Shown piece by piece: positions 54,301-64,000 of a stretch of 64,000 bases of DNA (its first letter is position 1; each line of letters opens with the position of its first letter). Origin of the DNA: Lepidodermella squamata (taxonomy: Eukaryota; Gastrotricha); NCBI GenBank assembly GCA_047495785.1, contig JBLDXI010000032.1, positions 3,100,001 to 3,164,000 on the forward strand. Reading direction: 5' to 3'. The notes below the pieces were generated by a model. That model did not search any database and had not been told where the DNA came from. It saw only the letters and a program-made list of their open reading frames with translations. The translations under genes and the position numbers were made by a program.

Positions 54301-56412
54301 TAATAATGAATTAAAAATGACAATTTGTGATTTTTTATTGCATTTTTAAAACATTTTTACAGATGTTCTAACTGTCAGTTACGATGACAATCCAGAAAGA
54401 ACCTATCGCTTATTGACTCGAAGTTTGGCTATATGGCAGGGCTATTCTGTCCTTGAAATCGCCTATCATACGAAGCAGCAAGAATTTATGGGCCACCCTG
54501 CTGTTCAAACCAAATTGAACCAGCTATGGTTCGGCCGAATTGCCCCGTTTTCAAGCCCAAGCTTCGTCAACTTGTCAACCATTTGCTGGCCTGCCGTTTT
54601 CAACGTTCAATTCCTGTCGAATCCTGTCAACCCAGCAATCGCACCACCGGTGATAGCTAAATCTGATGTCGAAAATTTGAAGGCGAAACCAGTTGCGGCA
54701 CAGCGGCGCTATGTTGGCGTGTCATGCCGCAACAATTTCAATTCGATCTCGTTTTTCGAAGCAATTTTCGCAATTTACGCATCGCCGAAAACTAAATTCT
54801 TCCTCCATTCTATCGTGACATTTTTGTCGCTATTGGCCTTTTCCTACTTCATCATCAACGGCCCAGATCCAGATGATGTTAGTTCGTTGGAAATTTACAT
54901 CTGGCTATGGGCTTTCATCTCGTTCATCGACCGAATTCGAGAGAGCGCGGAGGAAAAGTTGCTGAACAAATTCCACGAAAGATTCGTCTATTTCTTCTCG
55001 CAAATGTGGAATGTAACGGAATTCGTGGGGCAAATCTGCCTAGGATTTTCGTTCGTCAAACGATTCGTTTTGACGAAAGACTACTTCATCTACACCAGGA
55101 CAACCTATGCCGTAGCTTGTTTAGTCTACTGGTTCCAGGCCTTCCAGATCTTGTATGTTTCTCAATCTTTGGGACCTAAAGTCATTACGTTGTTCAAAAT
55201 GATGCAAGATCTCTACTTCTTCCTTGTCCTTTACGCTATTATTTTGGTATCATTTTCCGTCCCGATTTACGTCCTCATGTACCCGGGTCAGGCGAATAGT
55301 GGTCAGTTGATCGAAACCGTGAAACAACTGGGCTATATCTTGTATGCAAGATGGTGGAATTTAGCCGGCATTTCCATGGATGACAGTCGCATTGAGATTG
55401 AAGGAACTTGCAAAACTGCTGATCTTGAAGCTAAGAGAAGCCAGCTATTGAAGATGATGAATAATACTGCTGAAAATTCGACGAATGCGGCGCTTGAAGT
55501 TGGCAGTGATTGTTCGGAAAAGAATTTCATTGGAATTATTTTGTTCATCGTTTTTCTGATCATCACCAATATTCTCCTGCTCAACATGCTTATTGCTATG
55601 TGAGTGATTTTTCAACAACAACATGATTATTTTATTTTCTCATTATTTCGATATAATATGCCAGCCCGAGGGCGCCAAGCATTTACACAATTTTTAATTA
55701 ACAATAAACATGAATGAGATATGGTTATATTTCGTTCCGTATATTTAGTTTATATTTAGAGAGTTGTTGCGTTATTTTATTTTATTTTAATTTTTTATTT
55801 TTTTTTCATTATTATTATTATTATTATTCAATCATATCTAATATTTTTTCAATAATATAATTTTTTTATTTTTATTGAAATGTTCGCTTTCAAGGCTTAC
55901 CCATACGGTTGATGCTGTGAGAGAACGATCGATAAGACTATGGCGATTCCATATTTACCGCATCACTTATCAGTTTTTCGGGAAGCCAATGCTGCCAGCT
56001 CCGTTTTCGATTTTCGAAATGGTCATTAGGCTGGTGAAGCGTATTTCTAATTTTCGAGCACCCATCAGCACGGCGATGAGTAAGCCTATTTAATTAGGTA
56101 TTTATTTCATATTTTTTTATTTTTTTCAGAGGAATATTTCGGCCCGAATGATTTCGAGTACCAGAAGCTATCGTTGTTTGAACGAAGCGCTGCCTCCGAC
56201 TTGGTGGATGTGCAAGCATCAGAGGAGCAGGATCCAGACTCCTCGAAATCAGCAATTCTATCTCGGCTCAAATTTGTCCACCAAAAGTGAGCTCTTACTT
56301 CAAAAGTTTGGCCATTATTTCGAATGCTATTTTTTTACATAGATTGTACCGCAAGCTTGACAAAGTCGAAGCAAAAATTGGCGACCTTGCAACGAGCCAG
56401 CCGAGCGATTAG
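51318..56412 (+). CDS. TRPM-type cation channel 2
   Basis: The first exon of 15 nt (51318-51332, M-N-S-H-L) joins by a GTGGGT intron to I-E-Q-Y-V-A-D-N-F. The homology region includes D-D-C-V-C-G-R-S-Y-E-W-H and W-I-I-T-N-G-I-N-R-G-V. A mid-protein helical region is spread over short exons (52940-54235). Membrane domain from about 54770; pore W-W-N-L-A-G-I-S-M-D-D; S6 ends at 55600. The intron before the TRP helix is about 290 nt and extremely AT-rich, against about 45 nt in TRPM-1 and TRPM-3. The final exon ends at TAG 56410-56412 after a short coiled-coil-like tail. Confidence 0.87.
55602..55893 (+). repeat. AT-rich intron with ATT/TTA microsatellite in TRPM-2
   Basis: Runs of TTATTTTA and a (ATT)n tract near 55808-55830 fill the S6-TRP intron, which is six to seven times longer than in the neighbouring paralogues. 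Confidence 0.7.
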
Positions 56413-56933
56413 TCATGAAGAACAAAAACATTATATTATTGAAAAAATGATTAATTATAAGGAGGAATAAAAGCAAAATTTTCAATAATATATTTGGGCT
56501 CTCTAAACATCCGACAGCTATAAAATAGAATTGCGATTTTCGATGAAATTGCGAATTAAAGGGATGTTTATTTCAAAGCGATATTCATTATTCATTGTTC
56601 GGCGCATTGTTTATGACATCACTCTCGCCCTCACATTCTGTTGTGGTTTCGATGAATAAAACATACCTGTGTTTATTGTTGGTATTTTGTGCCGCGATGA
56701 AATGAGCGCAGGTATACGCAACTAGTCGGGCCTTTTCCATTGTTTGTCCTGTTTTGTCGTGCCTTAAATCGATTCTTGCGGCCAATTATGGACGCACGTT
56801 TGACAGTCGAAATGTTTTACTCACCTTACTAGTAAGCTTTACATTTGGCTATCGCTAATCGCTATTAAATCAGTCGGAGGCAAACATAAAATGCCATCAT
56901 ATTTATAATATATTTTAACAAAAATTAATTAAG
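56413..56933. other. Intergenic TRPM-2 / TRPM-3
   Basis: About 520 nt, no coding signal; an AATAAA for TRPM-2 near 56466. Confidence 0.5.
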
Positions 56934-59900
56934 ATGAATAAATATCAAAAAGCGGTAAGTACAACTGGCTAAAAATGTTGGGCGCCTATTTTCGACGAAT
57001 AATTTTCAGAATGTTGAAGAATTTGTTTCGAATCGATTCAAGTTGAGGCAATGCTGCCGTTACTCGAAAGTCAACCTAGCAGCAGAGCATCTTACCCCAC
57101 TTGAGGAAAGGAGCTTTCTTCGGTATGAGTAATTTCCTTTTTTATTTTTTATTTCAACATCTCCCTTTTTCAAGAGATGACTGTGTTTGCGGCCACTCTA
57201 TGGAATGGCACCGGCAAAGCGGCGCCGAAGTTCCATCTGGCGCTTTCTTCGGCAACCCAGCAGCTTGGTCCGTATCAAACGCGACTAAGCTAGTCCCATG
57301 TGACAGTTTCGGCGAGCTGATTTTCCGCCCGGGTGATGGCATCGATGCGACCGAGATCATGCCCGGAGCCTCGGCCAAGTACATCCGCCTTGATGGCTTG
57401 CCAAGTGATGAAGACTACTTCGAAAGTGTCTTCCAATTTATGACTAATGAGCGCTTTTGGGCGATGAAAAGGCCTGGCCTACTCATGGAAATAACTGGGT
57501 CAACGAGCGACTTTCCTCACATTGATCAATTGACCTTACAACGTTTCAATCAAGGCCTACTTAAAGCCGCACACAGCGCTAGTAAGTAAAAACGACAATA
57601 AAAACAATACAAAACTTTTGAAAATCGAAAAATCATTAGGCTGGAATTTTTTTTATTAGTTTTCCATTTAATTTTAATTTTTTATTTTTCAAGACGCTTG
57701 GATCATTACGAATGGGATAAATCGAGGTGTCATGAAAATGGTTGGACAAGCCGTTGCTCAAAATAGAATGGCCCACATAGACCGTGATATAGTCTGTCTC
57801 GGAATCGCATCCTGGGGCACTGTTAAATATCGCGAGTCTTTAATTCAAAAATCAACGACTGGTCCGAAAAATGCGGAATCCATCTCGAAAAGCCCGTCGA
57901 ACCCTAACAGTCCTGCTCCGTCCCATCGGTTATTGACTGGAGAGCAGCAGCAGCAGCAGGATGACGGTGTCATCAAAGGAAAATGGGACGTCGATTACTT
58001 TGTCGATACAAAGGAGGCAAAAGGCGCGCAAAATCTCGATCAAAATCATAATTATTTCCTGCTGATCGACAACGGCCGTGAGAAGCGATTCGGCGAAGAA
58101 ATAGCTTTTCGAGCTCGTTTCCTCGATCACATTGCGAAGATGCCCTTGCCAGGAGCAGCTCAAAGAGATACCATCGTCGAAACAACATCAACGCCGAGTT
58201 TGCTCATCGTCATAGGCGGGGGAGCTACGACATTTCGAACAATCGAAGAAATTATCACCGTTTCACAGGCTGGCGAAAGCGGCAATTTATCACGCCCGAT
58301 CATTGGTCTGAAATCTTATCAGTCAGAATTTTTCGTTTTATTTTTTTCTGATTTATAATATGCAGTCTTGAAAGGCTTTGGAGGGGTAGCTGAGATAATA
58401 GCTCATGCCTTTGAAATCACGTCAAAAGGTGATGATAAAGATCCTGATGAAGAAGGTTCGAAAACTAGGAAGCCGAAACATTACTTGCGCAAGTTTTCAG
58501 ATGAGGCCATGTTAGTAAACTCTCTTCTTTTATAACCATAACGACTATTTTATTCCCTATTTTCCAGCGCTAGAACTCCCATAGAAACAGTTTTCCCGGA
58601 TGATTTTGACGAAAAACTTCTGGAACATGCCGAAATGCAGTATTTGCTGTCTCAGCTACGTGAAGAAGACCGAGCTGTTCAAATCGCACGCTACAACAGC
58701 ATTGTTCGAAAATGTTTATCAGATCGAAAAATGGTGGACACATCGATTTCGCTTTATTTTTCTTTATTAATTTTTTTCAGATAACTGTTTTTAACCTATT
58801 TTCGGAAAATCTCAGTGGAGCAAAAGACCTTGACCGAGACATTCTTCAGGCGGTTTTCAAGGCGGAGTTGGGCGGTCCCGAAGTAATGTTTGAACTAGCT
58901 CAGATTTGGAATCGGGCAGACATTGCTGATAACATCTTGAAGGAACATTGCAACTTAGTCAAGGTAAATTTTCTAAATTTAAGTTCGGCTTTATTATCCC
59001 TGCTTTACAGAAATCTCTCGACTGTAATGAAGCGATGATCCGAGCTGTCTCGAATTCTCAGAGCAAATTTTGCAAACTGCTTGACGACTACAACCTGATT
59101 GATATTACTAAATTTGTCACTCGATCTGCAATGGCCGAAATCTACGATCGAGCTTTTGTGAAGCAAACTTGCCGAATTAACAAATCGGCCTTAGTACTAT
59201 TCCGAAGCTTCCTATTCGAGCAGACAGTGAGTTACTCCAAGTTGTGATAAATCTGGAAAAATGATAATTTGATTTCCCAGGGTCAAGAAGCCGAGGAAAT
59301 CGAACCTCAAAAGCTGTTGAAAGCTGTTGGCGCAATTTTAGCGGATCAAATCGGCTGCTACGTCGACAACTTGTTCACCGAAGAGCTAGTTCCGATCACT
59401 GGCAAAACACGCCAGGATGATGATGAGACAAATCAAGGTGACCCTGAAAGCACATCAGTTGCTATTCAAAATCCCCAACAGCTCATAAATGAAAGAAAAT
59501 TCTCATCTAGCGATAATTCCGATCTATTCACCACGCCTTATCTGTGCGGGTTGAGAGACTTGTTTCTTTTCTCGTTGATCGTAAATTCGAGGGATATGGC
59601 GAAAATGTACTGGTACCAGGGTCGTAATCACATCGGTTCGGCTCTATTCGCCGCTAAATTTCTTCAGCAACTCGCGTCCGAGGCTGAACGTGATGGCTTC
59701 ATCGATTTGGCGATGGAATACGAGGATAGAGCTGCCGAGTGGAGTAAACGCGCCCTGGACGTCCTAACAGTCGGCTACAACGACAATCCCGAGAGGACAT
59801 ATCGCGTATTAACTCGAAGCTTACTAACATGGCAGGAGTATTCAGTGTTAGAGATAGCTTACCATACTAAACATCAGGAATTTATGGAACACCCTGCTGT

Positions 59901-61651
59901 TCAGACGAAACTTAACCAGCTATGGTACGGTCGCATTGCGCCGTTTTCAAGCACTGCTCTGGTCTATTTCGCGACAATTTGCTGGCCGGCTGTGTCTAAA
60001 ATTCAGTTTTTATCCCGCTCGGCCGTACCCTTGACGACCCATGCCATTGAGGCTGCAATCGAAGCTGCCGTAGCAACCCTTGACCCGGAAGATTCGAAGC
60101 CGAAATCGCCTTTTCAGCGAAAATACGTCGGAGTTTCGTGCAATCTGGACGATGGGGACAAATCGATTACGTGTTGTAAAGCCGTTTATTCAGTCTACTC
60201 CTCGCCGAAAACAAAGTTTTTCCTTCACTCCCTAGCCACTGTACTGTCACTACTAGGATTTTCCTATTTCATTATCAATGGACCGGAGCCTAATCGGGTC
60301 AGCTCGCTGGAGACTTATCTCTGGATTTGGGCGTTGGTGTCGTTTCTCGATCGAATTCGGGAGAGTTTGGAAGAGCCATTGCTGAACAAATTTAGTGAAA
60401 GGGTCGAATACTTTTTCTCGCAAACTTGGAATTTAACTGAATTAGCTGGTTTAATTTGCCTCGAAATTTCCTTTGTTCAACGATTCTTAGTTCCAGCCGA
60501 GCATTTTGTCTTTGTTCGAACAACCTATGCCGTAGCTTGTTTGATATACTGGTTCCAGGCTTTTCAAATCATGTACGTATCGCAATCGCTGGGGCCGAAA
60601 GTCATCACGCTGTTCAAAATGATGCAAGATCTCTACTTTTTCCTCGTCCTTTACGCAATTATTTTGGTTTCATTTTCTGTCCCAATCTATGTTTTGATGT
60701 ATCCGAACCATTCGACTCCTGGGACGTTGTTGGAAACCTTCAAAGAGTTGTGTTACATTCTTTACGCGAGATGGTGGAATTTAGCCGGGATTTCAATGGA
60801 CGACAGCCGGGTTCATATCGAAGGGACATGCAAGCCGGGTTCTAAAAAAGAAGCATGGCAGGAACCCGAGAGCTTCCCTGAAAATTCTACTAGCAGCTTG
60901 GTTGCTTTGATCAATCAAACAATGGCTAATTTTACGCAAAATGCAACGGAGAGCCTCTCAAAAGTCGTGGAATCCCCAATTAATGTCCCGGACGAAGAAG
61001 AATGTGCGGAAAGAAATTACGTCGGAATTATCCTTTTCATCATTTTTCTTATCCTTACCAACATCATGCTGCTAAATATGCTGATTGCCATGTAAGCTTT
61101 AGTCACTTGGTTTTGAATGACAACTTAAATGTCGATTCAGGCTGACTCATACTGTTGACGCTGTTCGCGAACGTTCGATAAGAATATGGAGGTTCCACTT
61201 ATACAGGGTGACCTATCAATTTTTCGGGAAAACAATGCTGCCAGCTCCATTTTCGCTTCTTGAAATGGCGCTTCGTTTCTGGGGACATCACGATTTCGCT
61301 CATCCGCCTAAAATCAGCACTGCTTTAAGTAAGAATGAGAGATATTATCTTCGTAATTTTTTCAAATTTTTTATCTATTTTAGAGGAATATTTCACGCAC
61401 ACGGATTTCGAGTATTTAAAATTGTCCCTGTTTGAGAAAAGCGCCGCTGCTGAACTGGCGGAAATGCAACCAGAAGAGGAAGAGGAAAGCTCTGCGATTT
61501 TGCGTCGCCTCAAAGTGGTACACCAAAAGTGAGTTGATTTATCATAAAATTCAACGAAATAATAATAAACTATCTAAACCACAGATTGAGCAAGAAGCTG
61601 GAAAAAGTCGAGCAGAAAATTGGCGTTTTAGCGACAATAAATCAATATTAG
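56934..61651 (+). CDS. TRPM-type cation channel 3
   Basis: First exon 56934-56954 (M-N-K-Y-Q-K-A), then N-V-E-E-F-V-S-N-R-F. D-D-C-V-C-G-H-S-M-E-W-H, a poly-Gln run (about five Gln, 57944-57960) in a variable loop, and H-N-Y-F-L-L-I-D-N-G. One long exon (59279-61092) spans from the helical region through all six membrane segments. Pore W-W-N-L-A-G-I-S-M-D-D-S-R; the extracellular loop after it is longer than in TRPM-1/2 and rich in N-x-S/T sites. TRP helix L-T-H-T-V-D-A-V-R-E-R-S; tail with acidic E-E-E run; stop TAG at 61649-61651. Confidence 0.88.
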
Positions 61652-62413
61652 TGGACTTTGACTGCCCCATTGTACCTTCAAAATTGTTGTTATTTCAGGA
61701 CTCATTTTGGTAGTAATTAGCGATGGACGATTCCAGTTTATTTGCAATAAAAATCTAGAGTGGTTGCTATTCAGTGCGTTGTTATTGGCCGCGTGCATTA
61801 TTTTCAATATTTACGACTCGAAATTAATTTTTTTGAATTTTGCTGTCACGAGTTTGTATTTTCCTGCGTCATAAGATCTTTATAAGAATGAAAATTTCAA
61901 CAAGTCCCGTGTATAAGAATTCGGTCTCACTTCCGATCTTGTGTTATTCGGCCTGAGTAGCCGTTGAGTCTTCCGCATCCGCTCAAAGCAGGCTAGGCTC
62001 CATGGCCAGAAATCGATTAGTTTCTTTTAGCAGTAAACATCTACTCTGCAGTATTAGGTCCCTTTCCTGCACCAGCCATCAACAATCACTAGTGCATTAA
62101 AGGAATTGTATAAAAACGCAATATTCACTTTCATTTTTTTTCGTCGCGTTCGTTGATTGGTCCCTGGAGAAGTCTCAATAACCCGTGACCGTCTCAACGT
62201 GACTGCGTTTCGAATCGTTCATGCGTCTTGAAAAATTCTAGAAAGCGACACTTTTTCAATGAATATTTTTTTCGCGCGCTTGTAATCGAGTTTTGATGAC
62301 CGATCTCTCGCGTGAATCAAATTTTTCGAACTCATCGCCAAATCGTTCGCCAAAACCACGATGCACTCGTTTCATCATAATTTTTCAAGTTTGAGCTCCG
62401 CTTGATAAGTAGA
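61652..62413. other. Intergenic TRPM-3 / TRPM-4
   Basis: About 760 nt with no gene recognised; an AATAAA near 61747 fits the TRPM-3 3' end. Confidence 0.5.
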
Positions 62414-64000
62414 ATGCCTCGGGTAGCGCGGAACATTCATTACGTGAGTTTTTAATTTGTTTTATCCCTGATTTCTCTTAATTCTTAATTCCGATTTATA
62501 TCAGATTGAAAGCTATGCGTCGTCGAAATTCAAATATCGGCGTTGTAGGCGGTATGTGAAAATTGACCTTAGCAAAGAACAACTGACTCAGTCTGAAAGG
62601 CAACACTTTTCAAGGTTTGAACCCACAATTTTATGGAATTTGAATGACAGTTTTTTTCATTAAGTGAGGATTGCGTTTGCGGCCAATCTTTGGACTGGCA
62701 CATCCAAGCTGGCCAACACATATCGACGCTTGAATTTTTCGGCCACCAATCATCGTGGTCGATCGAAACCGACACAAAATTGCTGCCATGCGATACTTTT
62801 GGCGAGCTTATTTTCCGACCTGGCGATGGTGTTCATTCGACGGAAATTCTACCCGGCGCCTCGGCGAAATACATTCGAATTGATGGCCACTCTACAGATC
62901 CCGATTATTTAGAGAGCATCTACCAGTTCATGACTGATGAACGACTATGGGCGATGAAAAAACCAGGGTTACTCATGGAAATTACCGGGTCAACAATCGA
63001 TTTCCCCCACATTGATCAAATCGCCTTGAATAAGTTCAATGACGGGCTTCTTAAAGCAGCTAGTAGTGCCAGTAATTAAAATTTTGAAAATTCTCGAATT
63101 TATTTTTCGAAACCAATTAAATTTCAGATGCATGGATTGTCACTACCGGCGTCAATCGAGGGGTCATGAAACTTGTGGGACAGGCAGTTGCCCAAACTCG
63201 TATGGCTCATATTGATACAAATATCACGTGCCTAGGCATAGCTTCGTGGGGTTCGATAAAATACCGCGAAACTCTTATTCACAGACAAGCATCAGAGATA
63301 ACGAGAAGCCACCGCCGCTCTCTACAGCCTAGGGTTCGGGCTATTTCAGTTCAAACCGATAGCACTGATGACTCGACAACTGGGGTTAATCACGGGAAAT
63401 GGGGCGTCGATTACTTTATCGATACAAAGGACGCTATTGGGTCACAGAATCTTGATCAAAATCACAACTACTTCCTGCTGATCGACAACGGCCGGGATAA
63501 ACGATTCGGCGAGGAAATACCGTTTCGAGCCCGTTTGCTGGACCATTTTTCGAGGAAGACCCTGCCCGGTAGTGGAATTGCCAACCGAGACGACACCGAT
63601 GAAGCTGCTTCAACACCGAGTTTACTAATCGTAATCGGCGGCGGTGGGTCAGCCCTTAGAACTGTTGAAGAAACCCTGTCAGTTCAACGACCCTCATCTG
63701 TCCTCGATCTGAAACGATCTCCTCGTCCTGTTATAGTCCTGAAAGGCTTTGGCGGGATTGCTGATATCATTGCATTCGCTTACGAGATGACAGTGAAGAA
63801 GGAAGAAATGCTCCTCGACGAGGACAAAAATAAGCCGAAAAAGCCGAGATATTACATGCAGAAATCAGCTTCATCAAAGTAATTTTTATCACTAAAATTT
63901 TCGAAAAATTATGTTTATTTCTTGTCTAGAATCAGCCCTAATAAGGACTTTGAGACGTCTTTCCCCGACGATTTCGATGCAAAAATTACCGAGCATCCAG
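62414..64000 (+). CDS. TRPM-type cation channel 4 (cut by the right edge)
   Basis: Start exon 62414-62443 (M-P-R-V-A-R-N-I-H-Y), then I-E-S-Y-A-S-S-K-F-K-Y-R, E-D-C-V-C-G-Q-S, the exon at about 62668-63072, and 63127-63882 with W-I-V-T-T-G-V-N-R-G-V, H-N-Y-F-L-L-I-D-N-G and L-K-G-F-G-G-I-A-D-I-I. Only the N-terminal cytosolic homology region is in the window; the last visible exon (from about 63931) corresponds to F-P-D-D-F-D-A-K. In its closest neighbours the segment after V-I is split by an intron, whereas here it is continuous. Confidence 0.85.

Noticed and set aside
57930-58191. Minus-strand frames opposite TRPM-3
   Set aside because: Antisense of conserved TRPM coding sequence; the Leu run mirrors the poly-Gln codons.
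1-64000. tRNA, rRNA or CRISPR features
   Set aside because: I looked for cloverleaf and regular spacer patterns and saw none; CRISPR is not expected in this intron-rich animal DNA.

Overview
The window is animal nuclear DNA. Genes are split by canonical GT-AG introns, mostly 45-65 nt long, and encode multicellular-animal families: Cys-loop receptors, Ly6-like secreted proteins, LDL-receptor class A repeats, a two-pass receptor cyclase and TRPM channels. Small introns, dense packing and tandem paralogues point to an invertebrate with a compact genome. I cannot place the phylum; a NIT-type receptor cyclase would fit a lophotrochozoan better than a nematode or insect, but that is a weak inference.

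Layout. (1) <1-1089, minus: the end-cut Cys-loop receptor R0. (2) 1357-7384, minus: six tandem two-exon genes (L1-L6) for small secreted or GPI-anchored cysteine-rich Ly6-like proteins, each with a Thr/Ser-rich linker in the middle. (3) 8109-20471, plus: eight tandem Cys-loop receptors (R1-R8). (4) 20492-41744, minus: seven more receptors (R9-R15) with at least three decayed receptor relics between them. (5) 28580-35990, minus, inside the receptor array: an LDLa-repeat gene split by a complete Ty3/gypsy chromodomain retrotransposon (29790-34627; identical 188-bp LTRs; 5-bp target duplication). One of its introns also carries a TA-flanked MITE. (6) 42419-45333, minus: a NIT-domain receptor cyclase with a degenerate catalytic domain. 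(7) 46142 to the right edge, plus: four tandem TRPM-type channels, the last cut by the edge.

The sixteen receptors form one divergent pentameric ligand-gated channel family. They lack the loop-B tryptophan and the vicinal loop-C cysteines of nicotinic receptors, carry SNR/TNR before M2, nearly always Met at the 9' gate, and have a very short M3-M4 loop. Five have a Cys-loop one residue longer than the usual 13. Ly6-type proteins are known modulators of nicotinic-type receptors elsewhere, so a Ly6-like cluster beside a private receptor expansion makes a testable receptor/auxiliary-protein set. With the receptor cyclase and the TRPM array, the whole window looks like a sensory or neuronal gene neighbourhood shaped by tandem duplication and recent transposition. 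Exon borders were read by eye from splice signals and paralogue alignment.
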